This document shows positions 57,755 through 64,000 of a DNA stretch of 64,000 bases, piece by piece. A program made the position numbers and the translations under genes. Origin of the DNA: Poindextera sp041691315 (GTDB lineage Bacteria; Pseudomonadota; Alphaproteobacteria; Caulobacterales; Caulobacteraceae); the NCBI GenBank assembly GCA_041691315.1, contig JBEPUW010000021.1:3050-67049 (forward strand), read 5' to 3'. The stretch's first letter is position 1. Every line of letters begins with the position of its first letter. The notes beneath the pieces are model-generated. The model saw only the letters and a list, made by a program, of their open reading frames with translations, was not told the DNA's origin and searched no databases.

Positions 57755-58792
57755 TTGTCGAGGTCATCGTCCGTGCTCGCTAAGGTTCGGGTTCTTCCCG
57801 CATTTGCCGTTGTTCTCGTCCTGGCCATCGGCCTCGGCGGCTGCAATCTTCTGAGTCCGAAGAAGAAGACGGACACCACCTACGCCGACCAGCCGGTGGA
57901 ACAGCTCTATTCGGTCGGCGCCGAGCGCCTCGACGCGCACCGCTGGGGCGAGGCGATCACCTATTTCAAGGAGGTGGAGCGCCAGCACCCCTATTCGGAA
58001 TGGTCCAGGCGGGCGATCCTGATGGAGGCCTACGCCCACTATCAGTCGAACAGCTATGACGACGCCATCGCCGACGCCAATCGCTTCATCGAGCTCTATC
58101 CGGGCAACGGCTCGGCGTCCTACGCCTATTTCCTGAAGGCGGAGTGCTATTTCGAGGAGATCCTCGACGTCGGCCGCGACCAGGCCGCCACCGAGTTGGC
58201 CGCCAACTCGATGCGCGAGGTTTCGCGCCGCTTCCCGCACACCGAATACGCCTCCGACGCGCGGCTGAAGATCGACATGATCAACGACCAGCTGGCCGGC
58301 AAGGAAATGACTATCGGCCGCTACTATCTGCGCAGCGGCGACACCCTGGCGGCGATCGGCCGCTTCAAGCTGGTGATCGAGCGCTACCAGACCACCAGCC
58401 ACACGCCCGAGGCGCTGGAGCGGCTGGTCGAGGCCTATATGACCCTGGGCCTAGTCGAGGAGGCCAAGCGGAACGCCGCGGTGCTCGGCTACAACTATCC
58501 CGGCGACTATTGGTACCAGGCCGCCTATCGCCTGATGACCGACAAGGGCTACACGCTTTCGGTGAAGCCGAACGGCCGGACCGGCCGGGGCTTTTTCAGC
58601 CGCGCGTCGAACTTCTTCTCGCCGCCGCCGATTTCGCCGCCGGAATCGCAGCTCGCCCAGCCGGACCAGTCGCCGGCCGCGGTCATGAGCAACGCGACGA
58701 CGCCGGCGCCGTCTCCCGCCCCGGCCGGGCCAAAGCATCACTGGTGGGATCCCCTGCACCTGGAAAAGGCCCCACCGCCGCCTACGAGCTAG
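57755..58792 (+). CDS. bamD: Outer membrane protein assembly lipoprotein BamD
   Basis: A 345-aa lipoprotein of the BAM complex that inserts outer-membrane proteins. Signal peptide with lipobox LGGC (Cys30 of this start). About five TPR-like repeats cover about 45-270 (PVEQLYSVGAERLDAHRWGEAITYFKEVERQHPYSEWSRRA and FPHTEYASDARLKIDMINDQLAGKEMTIGRYYLRSG). A roughly 65-residue Pro/Ser-rich tail is longer than usual. The start is TTG 57755 or GTG 57773. It follows lpxC by 96 bp. Confidence 0.95.
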   Translation: MSRSSSVLAKVRVLPAFAVVLVLAIGLGGCNLLSPKKKTDTTYADQPVEQLYSVGAERLDAHRWGEAITYFKEVERQHPYSEWSRRAILMEAYAHYQSNSYDDAIADANRFIELYPGNGSASYAYFLKAECYFEEILDVGRDQAATELAANSMREVSRRFPHTEYASDARLKIDMINDQLAGKEMTIGRYYLRSGDTLAAIGRFKLVIERYQTTSHTPEALERLVEAYMTLGLVEEAKRNAAVLGYNYPGDYWYQAAYRLMTDKGYTLSVKPNGRTGRGFFSRASNFFSPPPISPPESQLAQPDQSPAAVMSNATTPAPSPAPAGPKHHWWDPLHLEKAPPPPTS

Positions 58793-58852
58793 GCGGCCGG
58801 TCCGCTCGTCAATGCGGTTGACGTGCGCGCAATTGCGGCGATCCTCAGGCCC

Positions 58853-60553
58853 ATGCTGATCGGGCTGGCCATCCGCGACGTGGTCTTGATCGAGACCCTC
58901 GACCTCGCCTTCGGGCCGGGCCTGACCGCGCTGACCGGCGAGACCGGGGCCGGCAAGTCGATCATCCTCGACGCGCTGGGCCTGGCCACCGGCGCGCGGG
59001 CCGACGCCGGGCTGGTGCGCCGCGGCGCGACCCAGGCCCAGGCCACCGCCATTTTCTCGCTGGCCCCCGACCACCCGGCCTGGGCCTATCTGGCGGACAA
59101 GGCGCTGGGCGAGACCCCGGACGACGACCTGGTGCTGCGCCGCCAGCTGGGGGCCGACGGGCGCTCCCGCGCCTTCGTCAACGACCAGGCGACCAGCGTC
59201 GGCGTGTTGCGCGACTTAGGCGCCATGCTGCTGGAGGTGCACGGCCAACACGAGACGGTGGGCCTGCTCGATCCCCGCACGCACCGGCCGCTGCTCGACG
59301 CCTTCGGTGGACTGAAGGCGGAGACCAGCGCCGCCATCGAGACCTGGAGCGCCTGGCGCGCCGCGCGCGACCGCGCCGAGGCCCTGGCCGAAGCGGCGCA
59401 AAGGGCCGCCGCGGACACCGAGGAACTGACGCTTCGCCTCGGCGAACTCGATCGGCTCAGCCCGCGGCTTGGCGAGGAAACCGAACTGGCCGAGCAACGC
59501 GCCTTGCTGGGCGCCGGCGAAAAAGCCCTGGCCGATGTCGCCGCGGCCCGCGACGCGCTCGGCGACAGCCTGACCAGCCGGCTGGCCCAAGCCTTCCGCG
59601 CCCTGGAGCGCGCGCGCGAGCGCACCCTGCAAGCGGGGGTGAGCGCCGATGGGCCCGCCGCCCAGCACCTGGCCGAGGCGGCCGCGGCCATCGATCGCAC
59701 CCTGCTGGAGGCGACCGAGGCGGTCGCCGCCATCGACACCGCCGGCGCCGCTTTCGATTTCGAACCGGACCTGCTGGAAAAGGCCGAGGAACGGCTGTTC
59801 GCCTTGCGCGCCATGGCCCGCAAGCTTGGTGTCGCTGTCGATGACCTGCCCGACCGCCGCACCGCCTTCGCCGAGGCCCTGCGCGCCGGCGAGACCAGTC
59901 AGGCGGCGTTGCAGGCCGCCGAGGCGAAAGCGGCCGCCGCCCGCGCCGCCTATCTGGGCGCCGCCAAGGCCCTGACCGCCGCCCGCCGCGCGGCCGGCGA
60001 TCGGCTGGCCGCCGCCGTCGAGGCGGAACTGGCGCCGCTGAAGCTCGACAAGGCCCGGTTCCGTGTCGCCGTCGAGCCTTTGCCTGAGGACCGCGTCGGG
60101 CCGTCCGGCGCCGACCGCGTCGCCTTTGAAGTCTCCACAATTCCCGGCGCGCCGTTCGGAGCCCTGGACGCCATCGCCTCCGGCGGCGAACTGGCCCGCT
60201 TCGCATTGGCCCTGAAGGCTTCGTTGGCCGGTCGCGCGGACCAGACCCAACCGCTGATGATTTTCGACGAGGTCGACCAGGGCGTCGGCGGCGCCGTGGC
60301 CGATGCCGTCGGCCTGCGCCTGAAGCGGCTGGCGGCGGAGGCGCAGGTCGTGGTCGTCACCCATTCGCCGCAAGTGGCGGCCCGCGCCGACGCTCACTGG
60401 CGCGTGCTCAAGCTGGGCGAAGGCGAGCGGACCCGCTCCGGCGTCGAGGCCCTGCCGCCGCAAGCGCGCGAAGAGGAAATCGCCCGCATGCTCTCCGGCG
60501 CCGCCACCACCGACGCCGCGCGCGCGGCGGCCAGGGCGTTGCTGGGATCATGA
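58853..60553 (+). CDS. recN: DNA repair protein RecN
   Basis: A 566-aa SMC-like ATPase for double-strand break repair. Walker A GETGAGKS at about residues 29-36, then a long coiled-coil middle (about 150-360) full of Ala/Glu/Arg, the signature ASGGELARFALALK, Walker B PLMIFDEVDQGVGG, and VTHSPQVAARA. Start ATG 58853 (MLIGLAIRDVVLIE); an upstream GTG would add ten residues without support. The stop overlaps the GNAT start by 4 bp. Confidence 0.96.
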   Translation: MLIGLAIRDVVLIETLDLAFGPGLTALTGETGAGKSIILDALGLATGARADAGLVRRGATQAQATAIFSLAPDHPAWAYLADKALGETPDDDLVLRRQLGADGRSRAFVNDQATSVGVLRDLGAMLLEVHGQHETVGLLDPRTHRPLLDAFGGLKAETSAAIETWSAWRAARDRAEALAEAAQRAAADTEELTLRLGELDRLSPRLGEETELAEQRALLGAGEKALADVAAARDALGDSLTSRLAQAFRALERARERTLQAGVSADGPAAQHLAEAAAAIDRTLLEATEAVAAIDTAGAAFDFEPDLLEKAEERLFALRAMARKLGVAVDDLPDRRTAFAEALRAGETSQAALQAAEAKAAAARAAYLGAAKALTAARRAAGDRLAAAVEAELAPLKLDKARFRVAVEPLPEDRVGPSGADRVAFEVSTIPGAPFGALDAIASGGELARFALALKASLAGRADQTQPLMIFDEVDQGVGGAVADAVGLRLKRLAAEAQVVVVTHSPQVAARADAHWRVLKLGEGERTRSGVEALPPQAREEEIARMLSGAATTDAARAAARALLGS

Positions 60554-61044
60554 GTCGCCGCGCCGGCGCAATAGCGCTTGAACCGATCTCGATCGAAGAC
60601 AAGGCCGCGCTGTGTGCGGCGTTCGACGCCTATCTGATCGCCCACGCCGACCTGGTCGATCCCGACCGCGAATATGGTGATCCGACCGTCTATGACTATT
60701 TCGAGCTCTACTGGGTCGAGGCCGATCGTCACCCCTATTGGATCGTGGCGGATGGCGAACGCGCAGGGTTCGTTTTGGTCAACGCCCATTCCCCTTCGGG
60801 CCTGGGGACTGCCCAATCGATTGCCGAATTCAGCGTCTTTCCTGATCGACGAAGGTGTGGCCTCGGCAAGTCGGCCGCTCTGGCCAGCTTCAAACGCCAT
60901 CGCGGCCAATGGGAGCTTCAGGTCTATCGCGCCAACAGCGAGGGCATGGCCTTCTGGCCAGATGCAATCGCCGCCGCGGAGATTTCAGATTGGAGCCGGA
61001 TCGAACGTGACGATAGAGTCATCCATCGCTTCAAGGCGCGGTGA
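60550..61044 (+). CDS. GNAT family N-acetyltransferase
   Basis: A 164-aa acyltransferase. The acetyl-CoA loop is a variant, FSVFPDRRRCGLGKSAALASF (RRCGLGK), preceded by AGFVLVNAHSPSG and followed by QVYRANSEGMAFWPDAI. It resembles predicted acetyltransferases that lack a known substrate. The ATGA overlap with recN suggests cotranscription. It converges on the vapC gene with only 3 bp between stops. Confidence 0.85.
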   Translation: MSRRAGAIALEPISIEDKAALCAAFDAYLIAHADLVDPDREYGDPTVYDYFELYWVEADRHPYWIVADGERAGFVLVNAHSPSGLGTAQSIAEFSVFPDRRRCGLGKSAALASFKRHRGQWELQVYRANSEGMAFWPDAIAAAEISDWSRIERDDRVIHRFKAR

Positions 61045-61047
61045 GGC

Positions 61048-61512
61048 TTATCCGGACCCAGCCAAAAGCCGCGCCAGCCGCCGATCCGGCGACGGCCCGA
61101 ACGGGTTGGTGACGACGACGCCACGCCAGGCGAAGCCGTCCTGCAAATCTTCCGTCAGCAGAAAGTCGCACCGGGCTTCGACCGCCGCGGCCAGGATCAG
61201 GCTGTCATAAATCCGGAGCCCGTGGTCGGCGGTCAGGCCCAGAGCCGCTTCGAAGACGGACGGGCCGATGTCGATGACGCCCAGCCTTACGGCCCATTCA
61301 CGCACGCGGTCGGCCGCTTCTGCCGGCGAAAGGCGAGCCTTGCGGACGAGTACTGCGTGAAGCTCCGCCAGCACTTGCCGCGCCGCCCACAGGACATCCT
61401 CACCGCCCGGCGTGAGAAGACGCAGGGCGATCGCGCATTTGGCGCGGTCTTCGGGCGCGCGCTCCACGCCCTCGGCGTAGGCTATGACATTGGTGTCGAG
61501 CGCCAGGCGCAC
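61048..61512 (-). CDS. vapC: PIN-domain ribonuclease toxin (VapC-type)
   Basis: A 154-aa PIN-fold nuclease. Acidic metal-binding residues are D6 (RLALDTNVIAYAEG), an Glu in QVLAELHAVL, a D in IYDSLILAAAV and a C-terminal TEDLQDG. Toxins of this kind cleave RNA when free from antitoxin. The GTG at 61512 lies 7 bp after the antitoxin stop and gives the usual MRLALDTN start; the open frame extends further upstream inside the antitoxin. It forms a TA pair with the gene upstream. Confidence 0.9.
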   Translation of the reverse strand: MRLALDTNVIAYAEGVERAPEDRAKCAIALRLLTPGGEDVLWAARQVLAELHAVLVRKARLSPAEAADRVREWAVRLGVIDIGPSVFEAALGLTADHGLRIYDSLILAAAVEARCDFLLTEDLQDGFAWRGVVVTNPFGPSPDRRLARLLAGSG

Positions 61513-61519
61513 GCCGCTT

Positions 61520-61786
61520 TCAATCGCGCTCGTAGAGTTCTTCCCGGGTCCACGGGCCGACAACCATCGGCGTCTGCGACCTCAGGCGCTTGATCAGACG
61601 CTCGTGCGCCTCCCGCCGTGATTTCTCCGCATCCGTTGCCTGATGGTCCCCAGGCGGTCCCAACTCGGCCACGGGCTCTCCGTGCGAGGTGATGGTGATC
61701 CGCGCGCCCTCGCGCGCCGCGCGCAAGAGCTTGGAGAAGCTGCGATTGGCCTCGGCGGCGGGGACAGTTAGGCTAGGCTTGCTCAT
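61520..61786 (-). CDS. vapB: Phd/YefM-type antitoxin
   Basis: An 88-aa antitoxin. The N-terminal DNA-binding fold is MSKPSLTVPAAEANRSFSKLLRAAREGARITITSHGEPVAELGP, the pattern of Phd/YefM (VPAAEANRSFSKLLR and SHGEPVAEL). The C-terminal tail (EKSRREAHERLIKRLRSQTPMVVGPWTREELYERD, split here) would wrap the toxin. Start ATG 61786. A perfect 6-1-6 inverted repeat lies 3 bp upstream and is a likely autoregulatory operator. Divergent from ligA. Confidence 0.9.
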   Translation of the reverse strand: MSKPSLTVPAAEANRSFSKLLRAAREGARITITSHGEPVAELGPPGDHQATDAEKSRREAHERLIKRLRSQTPMVVGPWTREELYERD

Positions 61787-61789
61787 GCT

Positions 61790-61802
61790 CACTACTGTAG
61801 TG
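61790..61802. promoter_or_regulatory. Candidate operator of the vapBC operon
   Basis: CACTAC-T-GTAGTG is a perfect inverted repeat, 3 bp upstream of the antitoxin start and 31 bp upstream of the divergent ligA start. Antitoxins of this kind commonly bind such repeats together with the toxin; inferred from position. Confidence 0.55.
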
Positions 61803-61832
61803 CTTTTTGCGTGAACCTCAAGCCGGACCTCG

Positions 61833-63947
61833 ATGACTAAATCCGTCGCCGATCTGACCGAGGCCGAAGCGGTCGAGGAGCTCACACAGCTCGCCGACGA
61901 GATCGCGGCCAATGACATCCGCTATTTCCAGGACGACGCGCCCAGCCTTTCGGACGGCGACTACGATGTCCTGAAGCGGCGCAACGCGGAGATCGAGGCG
62001 CGGTTTCCTCATCTGGTGCGGGAGAATTCACCCTCGCTGCGCGTCGGGGCGGCGCGGGCGGAGAGCTTTTCTCCGGTCGAGCACGGCACGCCGATGCTGT
62101 CGCTCGACAACGCCTTTTCCGACGAGGACGCCGTCGAGTTCGACGCCCGCGTCCGCCGCTTCCTCAGGCTGGGCGACGAGGTGGTCGCCTATACCGCCGA
62201 GCCGAAGATCGACGGCCTCTCCGCCTCGCTGCGCTACGAGCGCGGCGTGCTGGTCCAGGGGGCGACGCGCGGCGACGGCCGGGTCGGCGAGGATGTGACC
62301 GCGAACCTGCGCACTATCGGCGAGATCCCGCAGCGGCTGAAGGGCTCCGGCTGGCCCGACCTGATCGAGGTGCGTGGCGAGGTCTATTTCGGCCATGACG
62401 ACTTCGCCGCCCTGAACGCCGCGGCCGAAGCCGCCGGCCAGCGCACCTATGTCAATCCGCGCAACGCCGCCGCCGGCTCGCTGCGCCAGATCGACTCCAA
62501 GATCACCGCCCAGCGGCGTTTGCGCTTCTTCGCCTATGCCTGGGGCCTGCTCAGCGCCCGCTTCGCCGAGACCCAGTCACAGGCGCTGACGGCGCTTAAG
62601 TCCTGGGGGTTCCAGGTGACGCCACAGGCCGCGCGGGTCGAAGGCGCCGAGGGTCTGCTCGCAGCCTATGCCAAAATGGAGACGCTGCGGCCCAAGCTCA
62701 GCTTCGACATCGACGGCGTGGTCTACAAGGTCGACCGGCTGGATTGGCAGGGTCGGCTGGGCTTCGTCTCCCGCTCGCCGCGCTGGGCGGTGGCGCGCAA
62801 GTTCCCGGCCGAACAAGCCAGGACCGTGTTGCAGGCCATCGACATCCAGGTCGGCCGCACCGGGGCCGTCACCCCGGTGGCGCGGCTCACCCCGGTCACC
62901 GTCGGCGGCGTGGTGGTGGTCAACGCCACCCTGCACAATGCCGACGAGATCGCGCGCAAGGACCTGCGCATCGGCGACACGGTGATCATCCAGCGCGCCG
63001 GCGACGTCATCCCGCAGATCGTCAGTGTGGTGCTCGACGAGCGACCGAAGCGCACCAAGGCGTACGAATTTCCGACCCACTGCCCGTGCCCGCTGCACTC
63101 AGCCCTGGCGCGCGAGACCACGGCCTCCGGCGCCGAGACGGTGGTGCGCCGCTGCACCGGCGAGTTCGCCTGTCCGTTCCAACGCATCGAGCACCTGATC
63201 CACTTCGTCTCGCGCCGCGCCTTCGACATCGAGGGCCTCGGCGTCAAACAGCTGCAGGCCTTCTACGACGAGGGCCTGATCACCGAGCCCGCCGACATCT
63301 TCCGCCTCGGGCGCAATGAAGAGGCGCTCTCGATCCTGCGCGAGCGCGACGGCTACGGCGAGACCTCGGTGGCCAATCTGGTGCGCGGCATCGAAGCCCG
63401 GCGCAGCATAGCGCTCGACCGCTTCATCTATGGCCTCGGCATCCGCCACATCGGCGAAACCACCGCGGTGACCATGGCGCGCGGCTATCTGAGCGCGCCG
63501 GCCTTCCTGGAGGCGATGGACAGGGTCGCCGACCGCGACCCCGAGGCGATGGCCGAGCTGGACGCGCTGGACCAGGTCGGCGGGGCGGTGATCGAGGCGG
63601 CGGCGGCCTTCTTCGCCGAGGATCATAACCGTCGCATGGTCGCCAATCTGGTCGACCAGCTGCACATCCTCGACGCCGAGGCCCCGAAGACCGACACGGC
63701 GGTGGCCGGCAAGACGGTGGTGTTCACCGGCGCGTTGGAACGCCTGACCCGCGACGAAGCCAAGGCCCAGGCCGAAGCCCTCGGCGCCAAAGTGGCCTCC
63801 TCGGTATCGAAAAAGACCGACATCGTCGTGGCGGGGCCTGGCGCCGGCTCGAAACTGAAAACCGCCGCTGAGTTGGGCCTGCAGGTGCTGACCGAAGACG
63901 AGTGGCTGGCCCTTATTAATCCGTCATCCCCCGCTGGAGCCGCGTAG
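61833..63947 (+). CDS. ligA: NAD-dependent DNA ligase
   Basis: A 704-aa ligase that seals nicks in replication and repair using NAD+. The adenylated Lys is K125 in AEPKIDGLSASLRY. Domains: Ia and adenylation (1-330), OB fold (about 335-410), a four-Cys zinc finger (HCPCP ... RRCTGEFACP), HhH repeats (about 480-600) and a C-terminal BRCT (about 625-695). The last residues, INPSSPAGAA and the stop, are encoded by the dispersed REP-like element, so the C-terminus has been rewritten by the repeat. Start ATG 61833. Confidence 0.97.
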   Translation: MTKSVADLTEAEAVEELTQLADEIAANDIRYFQDDAPSLSDGDYDVLKRRNAEIEARFPHLVRENSPSLRVGAARAESFSPVEHGTPMLSLDNAFSDEDAVEFDARVRRFLRLGDEVVAYTAEPKIDGLSASLRYERGVLVQGATRGDGRVGEDVTANLRTIGEIPQRLKGSGWPDLIEVRGEVYFGHDDFAALNAAAEAAGQRTYVNPRNAAAGSLRQIDSKITAQRRLRFFAYAWGLLSARFAETQSQALTALKSWGFQVTPQAARVEGAEGLLAAYAKMETLRPKLSFDIDGVVYKVDRLDWQGRLGFVSRSPRWAVARKFPAEQARTVLQAIDIQVGRTGAVTPVARLTPVTVGGVVVVNATLHNADEIARKDLRIGDTVIIQRAGDVIPQIVSVVLDERPKRTKAYEFPTHCPCPLHSALARETTASGAETVVRRCTGEFACPFQRIEHLIHFVSRRAFDIEGLGVKQLQAFYDEGLITEPADIFRLGRNEEALSILRERDGYGETSVANLVRGIEARRSIALDRFIYGLGIRHIGETTAVTMARGYLSAPAFLEAMDRVADRDPEAMAELDALDQVGGAVIEAAAAFFAEDHNRRMVANLVDQLHILDAEAPKTDTAVAGKTVVFTGALERLTRDEAKAQAEALGAKVASSVSKKTDIVVAGPGAGSKLKTAAELGLQVLTEDEWLALINPSSPAGAA

Positions 63948-63974
63948 CGGCGGAATGCGGGGGACCCATGAACA
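63922..63974. repeat. Dispersed REP-like element, copy 3 (left half), overlapping ligA
   Basis: CGTCATCCCCCGCTGGAGCC ... GCGGGGGACCCATG matches the left half of the copies at 9641 and 51001. It overlaps the last nine ligA codons including the stop. The remaining bases to the window end hold GGGAGAAG and an ATG at 63990, too short to call. Confidence 0.75.
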
Positions 63975-64000
63975 CGGGAGAAGCCGTTGATGCGCGGCGG

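Noticed and set aside
1..64000. CRISPR arrays, tRNA or rRNA genes, insertion sequences, phage genes
   Set aside because: No regularly spaced repeats, tRNA cloverleaf-like T-loop (GGTTCGAAT) with CCA-end pattern, or transposase/integrase motifs were seen by eye.

Overview
This GC-rich 64 kb window reads as chromosome of an alphaproteobacterium of the Caulobacterales (Caulobacter/Phenylobacterium type). The evidence is the gene content (TIGR02301 and YbjN proteins, split gcvPA/gcvPB, F0 ATP synthase genes with b and b' subunits and no F1 genes, mraZ-to-ligA cell-division and envelope genes) and an ftsZ leader that carries a perfect CtrA box and four GANTC (CcrM) sites. The organism assignment is an inference from gene families. 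No phage, insertion sequence, CRISPR array, rRNA or tRNA was seen.

Layout. 1-11.6 kb: mixed housekeeping and accessory genes (SDR end, YbjN protein, qmcA-nfeD pair, serine hydrolase with TetR, MarR, rnhA-thrB, a GT2 fusion protein, thioesterase, CmcJ-like oxidoreductase). 11.6-18.2 kb: argS, then a tandem glycine riboswitch and the glycine cleavage operon gcvT-gcvH-gcvPA-gcvPB. 18.3-24.1 kb: accessory enzymes (GST, ArsR-AHSA1 pair, dienelactone hydrolase, CoA-transferase) and small membrane proteins. 24.2-35.6 kb, minus strand: the first half of the division and cell wall (dcw) cluster, mraZ-rsmH-ftsL-ftsI-murE-murF-mraY-murD-ftsW-murG, with most junctions overlapping by 1-8 bp. 35.8-37.6 kb: RNase P RNA, a decayed AbrB/PIN toxin-antitoxin remnant, ampD and a small membrane protein. 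37.8-44.7 kb: 5-oxoprolinase, a secreted protein and atpI-atpB-atpE-atpF'-atpF. 44.9-47.2 kb: an HMW1C-type protein glycosyltransferase and a YpeA acetyltransferase. 47.2-57.7 kb, plus strand: the second dcw half, murC-murB-(P450)-ddl-ftsQ-ftsA-ftsZ-lpxC. 57.8-63.9 kb: bamD, recN, a GNAT, an intact VapBC pair and ligA.

The dcw cluster is therefore broken into two divergent halves about 11.6 kb apart. A roughly 105-bp dispersed repeat lies in inverted orientation at 8.7 and 44.7 kb, on either side of the first half, so an inversion is a testable origin. Several dispersed hairpin families occupy the gaps between genes, and one of them encodes the last codons and stop of ligA. The most interesting items are the ftsZ control region, the split dcw cluster with a P450 and an HMW1C-like glycosyltransferase next to it, the decayed TA module beside rnpB, and a two-domain GT2 fusion protein.
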